Assembly: GCF_030269665.1 (NCBI RefSeq)
Contig: NZ_BSTS01000010.1
Location: 224,428-288,427, forward strand
From: Actinomycetospora sp. NBRC 106375
Lineage (GTDB): Bacteria > Actinomycetota > Actinomycetes > Mycobacteriales > Pseudonocardiaceae
Direction of reading: 5' to 3'
DNA length: 64,000 nucleotides
Part shown: piece by piece, positions 52,462-59,979 of the stretch
How the letters are laid out: each line of letters starts with the position of its first letter
How positions within the stretch are numbered: position 1 is the stretch's first letter
Translations under genes and position numbers: made by a program
Notes under the pieces: model-generated
Told to the model about the DNA's origin: nothing
The model's database searches: none
What the model saw: the letters and a program-made list of their open reading frames with translations, nothing else

Positions 52462-55197
52462 GTGGTGACCTCCCCCGCCGAGCCCCACGGACCGGTCATC
52501 GAGGGGCCCTGGACGACCCCGCCCCGCCCCGCCGGTCCCGATCCGCTCGCCCGGCGCAGCGACCCGGAGCACGCCGCGCCGGTCGCGACCCACGTCGTCG
52601 GCCGACCGCGCCTGCAGGCGCTGCTCGACCGCGCCACCGCCGAGGCGGCGGTGACCCTCGTCGTCGGTCCGGCGGGATGGGGCAAGACGCTGCTCGTGGG
52701 CTCGTGGCTCGCCACGGGCGCGGGCGGGCGCGAGGCGGCCTGGGTGACGCTGGGCCCGGCGCACGACGACCCCGCGACCTTCTGGGCGGCGCTCGCCCGT
52801 GCCGTCGGGCCCCGCGCCGGCGCGGCCACCGCGGCGGCCCTGCGCCGGCTCGGCGGGCGCGGCACCGCCCCCGAGGAGCTGCCCGGGGTGTTCGCCCACG
52901 CCCTGTGGCAGGCGGAGCGGCCGGTCGTGCTCGTCCTCGACGACCTCCACGAGGTGTCCTCCCCCGCCGTCCACGAGGGCCTGCGCGGCCTCGCGGAGCG
53001 CCCGGTGCCCGCGCTCGCGCTCGTCGCCACCACCCGGCGGGACCCGCCGTGGCCCCTCACCCGGCTGCGGCTCGCGGGCCTGCTCGCCGAGGTCCGGCCC
53101 GACGAGCTCGCGTTCCGCGACGACGAGGCGGCGGCGCTGTTCGCCCAGCTCGGGGTGCCCGCCGAGGCCGGCCACGTCCGCGAGATGGTCGCCCGCACCG
53201 GCGGCTGGGCGGCCGGGATGCGCCTGGCCGCCCTCGACCTCGCGACCCGCCCGGACGTCGACGCGGCGGTCGCGGCGTTCTCCGGCGACGCCCACAGCGT
53301 GTCGGGCTACCTGCTCGAGGAGGTCCTCGGTCGCCAGCCCCCCGACCTCGTCGACTTCCTCGAGTGCATCAGCGTCGTCGACCTCGTGTGCGCCGACCTC
53401 GCCGACGCCCTGACGGGGCGCGACGACGGCGAGCAGCGGCTGGCCGAGCTCTCGGCGTCGCACCTGTTCGTGCAGGCCCTCGACCACCCGGGGCGCTGGT
53501 ACCGGCTCCACCGGCTGGTGCTCGACCTCCTGCGGGCCCGCCCGGTCCCCCGGCGGACCCGGCGCGACCGCGACCGCCGGGCCGCGGAGTGGTTCCGCCG
53601 GGAGGGCATGCCGCTCGAGGCGCTGCGCTCCGCGGTCCGCGGCGAGCTCTGGTCGCTCGCCGCCGAGGTGGCGGGCGGGCACGTGGTCCCGCTCGTGCTG
53701 CGCGGCTCCGCCGACGAGGTCGCCCGCGTCCTCGACGACGTCCCCGACCCGGTGCTGCTCGGCCGCCCCGAGCTGGCGACGGCGCTGGCGGGCGCGCGGG
53801 TGGTCGGCGGCGACACGACCCGGGTCAGCGAGCTCGTCGCCGCCGCGCGCCGGGGCGCCGGGGCGCTCGACGAGAACCGCCGCCGGCGGCTCGCGGTCTA
53901 CCACGGGCTCATCGAGGGCGCCCGCGCCCGCGCGGAGGGCGACCTCGCCGCGGTGGCCAGCGCGTACCGGTCCGTGCCCCTCGACGTGGGCCTGCTCGAC
54001 GGCTGGGGCGTGCTCGAGCCCGCGATCGTCCCGGCCGTCGTGCTCGCCAACCTCGGCACCGCCGAGCTCTGGACCGGCGACCTCGAGGCCGCGGATCGCC
54101 ACCTCCGGACGACGGTGGACGAGTCGGGCGCCGGCCGCCCACCCACGCTCCCCCGCGTCAACGCCGCGGCCCACCTCGCCCTGCTGGCGTGCGAGCGCGG
54201 CGACCTCGACACCGCCGTGCAGCGGTCGCACGACGTGATCGCGGCGGCCGGCGGGTCCGGCTGGGAGCGCACCCCCCAGGTCGGGCCCGCCTACCTCACG
54301 CTGGCCCGGGTGAGCGTCGACCGCGACGAGCTCGGCGGCGCGGACGACTGGCTCGCGCGGCTCGCCGACGTCGAGGAGCTCGCCCCCGAGCCGCACGTCC
54401 TGCTCGCCCGCTCCCTGGCGCTCGCCGCCCTCCGCGAGGCCACCGGTGACCGGGAGGAGGCGCTCGCCGTGCTCCGGGCCGCCGGCGCGCGGGCGGGGTC
54501 GTGGGTACCGCCGCGTCCCCTGGCCGAGCGGTGGACGCTGGGCCAGGCCGGGCTCCTCGCCCGCAGCGGCAACCCGGAGGCGGCCCGGGCGCTCGCCGCC
54601 CGCCTCGGCGCGCCCCGCACCGCGGAGGGCCGTGTCGCGGCGGCCCGGCTGCGCCTGCACCTGGCCGGCTCCGCGGACGTCGGCGAGATCGCGGAGATCG
54701 ACGGGCTCCTGGGCGGGACGGCGGCGAGCCCGCTGCCCCGGGTGCGGGCGGGTGCGGGCGTCGTCGCCGCCCTCGTCGCCGAGCACACCGGCCTCGCGGA
54801 CCGCGCGACCGATCTGCTGGAGAACGCCCTGCTGGCCGCCGCCCCGCACGGGCTGCGCCGGCCGTTCCTCGCCGAGCCGGCGGTCACCGTCGTCCTGCGC
54901 CGGCGCGTCGACCGCGGCAGCGGGGCCGCCTCCTTCGCGGTCGACCTGCTCGAGCGGCTCACCGGCACACCCCCCGAGCCGGGAGCACGCCGGCCCGGCC
55001 TCGCCGAACCCCTCACCGGGCGCGAGGCGACCATGCTGCGCTACCTCGCGAGCACCCTGTCGAACACCGAGATCGCGGCCGAGCTCTACGTCTCGGTGAA
55101 CACCGTGAAGACCCACCACCGGGCCGTGTACCGCAAGCTCGGCGTGACCGGCCGCCGGGAAGCCGTCCACCGCGCACGCCTCCTCGGTTTGCTCTGA
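52462..55197 (+). CDS. LuxR family regulator, MalT/LAL type (regulator 2)
   Basis: This 911-residue LAL protein has Walker A GPAGWGKT (residues 69-76), Walker B VLVLDDLHEV (about 155), a helical repeat middle and a LuxR domain at the end (LTGREATMLRYLASTLSNTE then ELYVSVNTVKTHHRAVYRKLGV). It begins at GTG 52462, five bases after the MFS gene. The recognition helix differs from regulators 1 and 3 (VNTVKTHHRAVYRKL), so the DNA sites may differ. Its targets could include the TCAYCC-N5-GGRTGA promoters nearby. Confidence 0.92.
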   Translation: MVTSPAEPHGPVIEGPWTTPPRPAGPDPLARRSDPEHAAPVATHVVGRPRLQALLDRATAEAAVTLVVGPAGWGKTLLVGSWLATGAGGREAAWVTLGPAHDDPATFWAALARAVGPRAGAATAAALRRLGGRGTAPEELPGVFAHALWQAERPVVLVLDDLHEVSSPAVHEGLRGLAERPVPALALVATTRRDPPWPLTRLRLAGLLAEVRPDELAFRDDEAAALFAQLGVPAEAGHVREMVARTGGWAAGMRLAALDLATRPDVDAAVAAFSGDAHSVSGYLLEEVLGRQPPDLVDFLECISVVDLVCADLADALTGRDDGEQRLAELSASHLFVQALDHPGRWYRLHRLVLDLLRARPVPRRTRRDRDRRAAEWFRREGMPLEALRSAVRGELWSLAAEVAGGHVVPLVLRGSADEVARVLDDVPDPVLLGRPELATALAGARVVGGDTTRVSELVAAARRGAGALDENRRRRLAVYHGLIEGARARAEGDLAAVASAYRSVPLDVGLLDGWGVLEPAIVPAVVLANLGTAELWTGDLEAADRHLRTTVDESGAGRPPTLPRVNAAAHLALLACERGDLDTAVQRSHDVIAAAGGSGWERTPQVGPAYLTLARVSVDRDELGGADDWLARLADVEELAPEPHVLLARSLALAALREATGDREEALAVLRAAGARAGSWVPPRPLAERWTLGQAGLLARSGNPEAARALAARLGAPRTAEGRVAAARLRLHLAGSADVGEIAEIDGLLGGTAASPLPRVRAGAGVVAALVAEHTGLADRATDLLENALLAAAPHGLRRPFLAEPAVTVVLRRRVDRGSGAASFAVDLLERLTGTPPEPGARRPGLAEPLTGREATMLRYLASTLSNTEIAAELYVSVNTVKTHHRAVYRKLGVTGRREAVHRARLLGLL

Positions 55198-55213
55198 GTG
55201 ACCGGAGCGCGGA

Positions 55214-55262
55214 TCATCCTCCCCCATTCGCCTCATCCTCTCGGTAGGACGCCGTCTCACCC
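55214..55262 (-). promoter_or_regulatory. Three TCAYCC half-sites upstream of regulator 3
   Basis: TCATCC at 55214 and 55233 and TCACCC at 55257 have the same orientation (GGATGA, GGATGA, GGGTGA on the minus strand), spaced 19 and 24 bases. E. coli MalT also binds directly repeated boxes. The block lies 55-100 bases before the regulator 3 ATG and may mediate autoregulation. No full palindrome is present. Confidence 0.45.
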
Positions 55263-55316
55263 GCCCGCGCGACACGCTCCGTGTCTGCGCGAGCAGCGAG
55301 ACGGAGGTCGCCCGAG

Positions 55317-58013
55317 ATGGTCCGGATTCCCGCGAGCAGGACGGCCGTGCCGTCGCTGCCGGCGTGGTGCGTCCCCCGACCGGCGCTGTGGCAGCGCCTG
55401 GAGGCCGCCGACGCCGGGCAGCTCGTCGCGGTGATCGCCCCCGCGGGGAGCGGGAAGACCGTCCTGCTGGCCGAGTGGGCCCACCACGGCGACGGCACGC
55501 CGACCGCCTGGGTGGGCCTCGACCGGGACGACGCCGACCCCGACCGGTTCTGGTCGGCGGTGCTCGCCGCGGTCCTCGGCTCCGGCGCGGTGCCCGCCGA
55601 CAGCCCGCTGCACCGCCTCGACGACCTGGTCACCGCGGAGGACGAGACCGTGGACGCCCTGCTCGACGGGCTCGCGGCACTGCCGACCCCGATCCGTCTC
55701 ATCCTCGACGACGTCCACGTCCTCGCCACCCGGACCACCGGGAGCCGGGCGCTCGCCCGGCTGGTGCGCCACCGCCCCGCCGGGGTGCGCCTCGTGCTCG
55801 CGGCGCGCTCCGACCCGGCCGTCGGCCTGCCCCGGCTCCGCCTCGACGACGGGCTGCGCGAGCTCCGCGCCGACGGTCTGCGGTTCAGCGCCGAGGACAC
55901 CGCCGCCCTCGCGGCCGCCTGCGGGGTCCTCCTCGACGCCGAGGAGGCCGCGACGCTGCACCGGCGTACCGAGGGCTGGGCGGCCGGGCTGCGGCTCGCC
56001 GTGCTCGCGCTGCGCCGCGACGGCGGCGCCGAGGGGACCCGCGCCTTCCTCGCCCGCTTCTCCGGCGACGAGCGCTCGGTCGCCGACTACCTCGGCGGCG
56101 AGATGCTGGACGGTCTGCCCGCGAACGACCACGAGCTGCTGGGCGACCTCAGCGTCTGCCGCCGGCTCCCGGACCCCCTGGCGGTCGCCCTGAGCGGCCA
56201 CGCCGACATCGCCCGGCGGCTCGCGGAGATCGCCCACGGGCTCGGCATGATCGAGCGCAGCCGGACCGGCGAGCCCGGCGAGCATCACGTGCACGCCCTC
56301 CTCCGCTCGCACCTCGCCGCGGACCTCGCCCGCAGCCGGCCGGCCCGGTTCCGTCGACAGCACGCCGTCGCGGCGCGGTGGTGGGCCGAGCACGGCGAGC
56401 CGGCACACGCCCTGCGCCATGCCGAGCGGGCCGAGGACCCCGACCTCACCGCCGCGCTGCTGGGCCGCGTCGGCGTCCCGCTCCTGCTGCACGGCGAGCT
56501 CCCCGCGGTGCGCCGGGCGCTGCGGGGGCTCGGGACCCCCGACACCGCGACGACGGGCGGCGACCCGCGACTCCCGCTGATCGCCGCGCTCGCCCATCTC
56601 GAGGCGGGCGAGCCCGCCGCCGCGTCCGCCCAGCTGCGGCGGGCCCGGGCCGTGCGAGCCGTGCGAGCCGTGCAGCCGGGCGCGGACCCGGAGCTCGAGG
56701 CGCTGAGCGCGGCGACCGAGCTGTTCGGGGTCGCGGCCGGGCTCCCGCCCGCGGTGGACACGGGGAACCGGGCGGACCCGGTGGACCCGGTGGCCACGGC
56801 CGACGGGCTCGACACGGGGACCGCGGCGCACGCGGTCGCGGTGCCGGGCGACCCCGCCACGGCCGGCCTGCTGCACCTCGCCCGCGGCACGGCGCTGCTC
56901 GCCGCGGCCCCGCCCGGCGATGCCGCCGAGGCCCGCGTGGAGCTGCACCGCGCGCTGGCCCGGGCCCGCACCGGGGGCTTCGCCGGCCTCGCGGCGGGCG
57001 CGTTCGCCGAGCTGGCGCTCGCGGCCGTGGTCGAGGGCGACCCCGCGGGCGTGGCGGCCGCCGCCGACGCGGCCCTGGACGCCGGCCGGCGCGGACCGCG
57101 GCCCCCGCGCGGAGGGTCCGTCCCGTCCGCGCGGACCGTCGCCCTGCTGGCCTGGGCCGACCTGCTGCGCGGCGCACCCGACCGCGCCGCCGACCGGTGC
57201 GCCGAGGCGCTGGCGGACCACGGGGCGCTCGCGGCGGCCGACCGCTACGCCCTGCACGCCGTGCACGGCGCGGCGGTCGGCGACCTCGGCCGTCGCGGCG
57301 AGGGCGTGGCCGAGGCCCGGGCCGCCCGCCTCGCGCTCGGGGACGCGGCGCTGCCGGGCCCGGTCGCCCGCGCCCTCGCGCTGCTGGAGCACCGGGACGC
57401 GCTGCTGCTCGGCAACCTGCGGGCCGCCGGCGAGGTCGCGGCGTGGCTGGCCCGGCGCGCGGGCGGCGGCCGGGAGGGCGAGCTGATGCGGGCGTGGTCC
57501 GAGGCCGCGACCGGGCGGTGGGAGGCGGCCCGCACCGCGGCGCTCCCCCTGTCCCGGGGCACCCGCGCGCCCGCCACGCTCGCCGTCGAGGCCGCTCTGG
57601 TGGAGACCGAGGCCGCGCTGCGTGGCAACGATGCCGTCCGGGCCGGCACGGCCCTCGCCGCCGCCCTCGACGCCGCCCGCCCGCGCGACCTCCTCCGGCC
57701 GTTCACCCTCGCCGGGCCCCGGACCCGGGCCCTGCTCCTCGAGCGGGACGCGGCCGGGGGCGCGCCGTTCGACGCCCGGGTGGCCACGGCCTGCGCGGCG
57801 GTCACCACCCACGCGGCGCCCCCGCTCTCGGAGCGGGAACTGATCGTCCTCGGGCTGCTCCCGTCCCTGCTCGACGCGCCGTCGATGGCCCAGGAGCTCG
57901 TGGTCTCGGTGAACACCGTGAAGACCCAGATCCGGTCGATCTACGCCAAGCTCGGGGTCTCGACCCGCCGGGGCGCCGTGTCACGCGCGCAGGAGCGCGG
58001 GCTGTTGGTCTGA
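55317..58013 (+). CDS. LuxR family regulator, MalT/LAL type (regulator 3)
   Basis: This 898-residue LAL protein has Walker A APAGSGKT (residues 41-48), Walker B LILDDVHVL (about 128), a helical middle and the LuxR domain LSERELIVLGLL then ELVVSVNTVKTQIRSIYAKLGV. ATG 55317 is preceded at eight bases by GGAGGT; a GTG at 55281 would add 12 residues without a site. Three half-sites of the local palindrome lie upstream. Several 9-base coding repeats give (RAV)n and (DPV)n linkers in the middle region. It shares architecture with regulators 1 and 2, suggesting old tandem duplication. Confidence 0.92.
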   Translation: MVRIPASRTAVPSLPAWCVPRPALWQRLEAADAGQLVAVIAPAGSGKTVLLAEWAHHGDGTPTAWVGLDRDDADPDRFWSAVLAAVLGSGAVPADSPLHRLDDLVTAEDETVDALLDGLAALPTPIRLILDDVHVLATRTTGSRALARLVRHRPAGVRLVLAARSDPAVGLPRLRLDDGLRELRADGLRFSAEDTAALAAACGVLLDAEEAATLHRRTEGWAAGLRLAVLALRRDGGAEGTRAFLARFSGDERSVADYLGGEMLDGLPANDHELLGDLSVCRRLPDPLAVALSGHADIARRLAEIAHGLGMIERSRTGEPGEHHVHALLRSHLAADLARSRPARFRRQHAVAARWWAEHGEPAHALRHAERAEDPDLTAALLGRVGVPLLLHGELPAVRRALRGLGTPDTATTGGDPRLPLIAALAHLEAGEPAAASAQLRRARAVRAVRAVQPGADPELEALSAATELFGVAAGLPPAVDTGNRADPVDPVATADGLDTGTAAHAVAVPGDPATAGLLHLARGTALLAAAPPGDAAEARVELHRALARARTGGFAGLAAGAFAELALAAVVEGDPAGVAAAADAALDAGRRGPRPPRGGSVPSARTVALLAWADLLRGAPDRAADRCAEALADHGALAAADRYALHAVHGAAVGDLGRRGEGVAEARAARLALGDAALPGPVARALALLEHRDALLLGNLRAAGEVAAWLARRAGGGREGELMRAWSEAATGRWEAARTAALPLSRGTRAPATLAVEAALVETEAALRGNDAVRAGTALAAALDAARPRDLLRPFTLAGPRTRALLLERDAAGGAPFDARVATACAAVTTHAAPPLSERELIVLGLLPSLLDAPSMAQELVVSVNTVKTQIRSIYAKLGVSTRRGAVSRAQERGLLV

Positions 58014-58054
58014 GCCGGCCCGCGCGCGGTGTTCGGCCTGCTGTCGGGTGCCGT

Positions 58055-58071
58055 TCACCTGGCCGGGATGA
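58055..58071 (+). promoter_or_regulatory. TCAYCC-N5-GGRTGA palindrome upstream of the small protein gene
   Basis: TCACCTGGCCGGGATGA keeps the TCA-N11-TGA spacing with one mismatch in the left half. After GGATGAG, 22 bases lead to GACGAT (58095-58100). It ends 79 bases before the start codon at 58150, the same distance as for the sulfatase gene. Confidence 0.5.
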
Positions 58072-58114
58072 GGCCGCCGAGGGGTGCCGGCCGCGACGAT
58101 CGCGGTGGACGGTG

Positions 58115-58137
58115 GCCGCCGGGGTCACCCCGGCGGC
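58115..58137. promoter_or_regulatory. Perfect 23-base palindrome in the 58150 leader
   Basis: Arms of 11 bases (GCCGCCGGGGT) surround a single C. If the promoter at 58095 is right, this lies in the 5' leader, 13 bases before the start codon, and would make a very stable RNA hairpin just before the ribosome site. It could instead be an operator. Confidence 0.45.
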
Positions 58138-58149
58138 GAGGAGACGGCC

Positions 58150-58365
58150 GTGGCGGGACGCTTCGAGATCCGGGTCAGCGGCCGGCTGTCCGACCGGGCC
58201 CGGGCCGCCTTCCCCGGTCTCGCGGTCGAGGAGGTGCCGGCCGAGACCGTCCTCACGGGCTGGTCGCAGGACGACGACGACGTCCACGGCGTGCTCGACC
58301 GGATCCAGTCGCTCGGGCTCGAGCTCGTCTCCCTGCGGCAGACCCAGGACCCCGACGAGGGGTGA
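58150..58365 (+). CDS. Small protein paralogous to the one at 45461
   Basis: This 71-residue protein (FEIRVSGRLSDRARAAF, VPAETVLTGW, DDVHGVLDRIQSLGLELV) is a paralog of the 78-residue protein at 45461. GAGGAGA precedes GTG 58150. The family is widespread in actinobacteria with unknown role. It is preceded by a MalT-box-like palindrome and followed by a strong hairpin before the convergent DUF1269 gene. Confidence 0.78.
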   Translation: MAGRFEIRVSGRLSDRARAAFPGLAVEEVPAETVLTGWSQDDDDVHGVLDRIQSLGLELVSLRQTQDPDEG

Positions 58366-58378
58366 CCGGCACAAAGGA

Positions 58379-58412
58379 GCCCGCCGGCGGGGGCGGTCCC
58401 CCACCGGCGGGC
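58379..58412. terminator. Hairpin between convergent genes
   Basis: Arms GCCCGCCGG-C-GGGGG and their complement, with one C-A mismatch, enclose a CGGT loop. It lies between the small protein stop and the DUF1269 gene stop and is probably a two-way terminator. Confidence 0.7.
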
Positions 58413-58427
58413 GGTGATCGGTCGTGC

Positions 58428-58946
58428 TCAGGCCTTGACCGACGCCGGGTCCTCGGCGTCGCTCTCGGCGAACACCTCGCGCAGCTGCGCCTCCTGCTCG
58501 CTGGAGAGGTTGGTGTGCAGCAGCTCGCCGTGGTGGCCCCGGAACGCCTCGGCCACCTTGTCGGTCACGGCGTTCGACGTCAGCGCGAACAGCGCCGACG
58601 TCCCGGACGTCACCTTCGAGCGCACGTCGTCGATGAAGTCGTCGTCGATCCCGACATCGTTCATCGACCCCGCGGCTGCGCCCGCCGCGGCGCCGACGAC
58701 CAGGCCGAGCAGCGGCACGAAGAAGATCAGGCCGAAGAGCATGCCCCAGAAGCTCCCGCCGAGGGCGCCGGCGCCCACGAGGTTGTGCAGCTGGCGCGTC
58801 TTCGGCCGCTTCCGGTCGGCGGGCCAGCTCACGACGGCCGCGTCCTCCACCCTGATGAGCTCCTCCTTCTGGAGCCGTTCGAGCGTCGCGAGGGCCTCCT
58901 CCGCCCCCTCCGGGGTCGGGAACTTCCACGCCGTCAACGTCGCCAT
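58428..58946 (-). CDS. DUF1269 family membrane protein
   Basis: This 172-residue protein matches DUF1269: TLTAWKFPTPEGAEEALATL at the start, then RVEDAAVVSWPADRKRPKTRQ, a Gly-rich membrane hairpin (GGSFWGMLFGLIFFVPLLG and GAAAGAAAGS) and a C-terminal helical part with TSALFALTSNAVTDKV. GAGGACGACC precedes the ATG. The family is often stress-induced. A palindrome 77 bases upstream, inside the end of the YihY gene, has a GGATGAG half-site facing this gene and GAGAGT 21 bases on. Confidence 0.85.
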   Translation of the reverse strand: MATLTAWKFPTPEGAEEALATLERLQKEELIRVEDAAVVSWPADRKRPKTRQLHNLVGAGALGGSFWGMLFGLIFFVPLLGLVVGAAAGAAAGSMNDVGIDDDFIDDVRSKVTSGTSALFALTSNAVTDKVAEAFRGHHGELLHTNLSSEQEAQLREVFAESDAEDPASVKA

Positions 58947-58958
58947 CGGTCGTCCTCC

Positions 58959-59891
58959 TCAGATACCGGGAGCCGGTGCGGTCGGCTCGCCCGGACTCTC
59001 GTCCGGACCGTCGGCTCGGGCCTCATCCCCGCCGGGTGACGGCGTGACCGGGACGCCGAGCCTGCCGACCGCGACGAAGTGGCCCACCAGCGCGCCGCCG
59101 AGCATGACCACGCCGAAGGAGACGAGCCAGGAGAGGATCACGAAGACGATGCCCAGCGGGCCGTACTGCCGGTAGTGCGAGGTGATGCCGGGCGAGAGCA
59201 CGACCGTCGCGGCGAGCCGCAGGGCGACCAGGCCGATCCCGATGAGGATCGCGCCGGGCAGCAGACGCGCCCACGCGACCCGCCCGGCGAGCAGGAGGTG
59301 CTGGGTCCACCACGCCCACGCGACCGCGAGCGGCGTGCCGACGACCACCACGAGCACGAGCCGCGCGTCCCGGTCGACCACGGGCTCGACGACCGCCAGC
59401 GCCCCGGCGAACACGAGGAAGCCGCCGAGCCAGGCGAGCGGCCGCCACAGGGAGCGCACGCCCCGGTGCGGCAGACCCCACACGAGCTCGTAGCCGCGCT
59501 GGAGGGCCAGGGGCCACCGCACCGTGAGGATCACCGTCAGCACCAGCCCGATGCTCGTCGTGGCGCCCGACACCGTCGTGGTCGTGGGGAAGAGCTGCTG
59601 GAGGTCGTGGGTGGCCTGGGGCGTGAGCCCGGCACGCCGGACGAATCCCTCGAGCGCCCCGCCCGGGCGCCCCAACGGCATCACCGCGGCGAGCGTGACC
59701 AGCGCCGGCACCACGAGCATGAAGGCCAGCGCGGCCAGGATCAGCGCCTGCTTGGTGAGCTGGACCTCCACGATCCGGCGCTGGAGCCGCCCGAGGTGCG
59801 AGCTCTCGTACCGCGTGCGCGTACTCCGCAGCCGGTCGCGCCAGGGTGGCGGGACCTCGTCCGCGGGCGCGCTCGGCGGGGACGTGGTCAT
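58959..59891 (-). CDS. YihY/BrkB family membrane protein
   Basis: This 310-residue protein has six membrane helices and YihY family motifs (LTKQALILAALAFMLVVPAL, YQYG-like YRQYGPLGIVFVILSWL). ATG 59891 has no ribosome site; a TAGCGT hexamer lies eight bases upstream, so the mRNA is predicted leaderless. The gene diverges from the AI-2E-type permease gene over 88 bases with one perfect palindrome in the centre. The Pro/Glu-rich tail carries a promoter for the next gene. Function unknown. Confidence 0.85.
   Translation of the reverse strand: MTTSPPSAPADEVPPPWRDRLRSTRTRYESSHLGRLQRRIVEVQLTKQALILAALAFMLVVPALVTLAAVMPLGRPGGALEGFVRRAGLTPQATHDLQQLFPTTTTVSGATTSIGLVLTVILTVRWPLALQRGYELVWGLPHRGVRSLWRPLAWLGGFLVFAGALAVVEPVVDRDARLVLVVVVGTPLAVAWAWWTQHLLLAGRVAWARLLPGAILIGIGLVALRLAATVVLSPGITSHYRQYGPLGIVFVILSWLVSFGVVMLGGALVGHFVAVGRLGVPVTPSPGGDEARADGPDESPGEPTAPAPGI
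59023..59039 (-). promoter_or_regulatory. TCAYCC-N5-GGRTGA palindrome inside the YihY gene end
   Basis: TCATCCCCGCCGGGTGA is read here on the plus strand. On the minus strand GGATGAG is followed by 21 bases and GAGAGT (59000-58995), then 48 bases to the DUF1269 ATG. Because it lies in coding sequence, part of the match could come from codon use. Confidence 0.45.
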
Positions 59892-59927
59892 CCCCGGCCA
59901 CGCTAGGCAGCGGGCGTCCCGGAGCAC

Positions 59928-59944
59928 TCACCCCGTGCGGGTGA
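59928..59944. promoter_or_regulatory. Central palindrome driving two divergent leaderless promoters
   Basis: TCACCCCGTGCGGGTGA is fully symmetric in its half-sites. On the plus strand GGGTGAG-N21-TACCGT-N7-ATG leads to the permease; on the minus strand GGGTGAG-N21-TAGCGT-N8-ATG leads to the YihY gene. Both promoters lack a ribosome site and have near-identical spacing, consistent with one regulator activating both. Confidence 0.65.
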
Positions 59945-59979
59945 GCCGGACACCGGGCCGCGTTCCTACCGTCCGGGGC

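Noticed and set aside
48502..58013. The LAL cluster as part of an antibiotic biosynthesis cluster
   Set aside because: No polyketide synthase, peptide synthetase, terpene or tailoring genes occur nearby.
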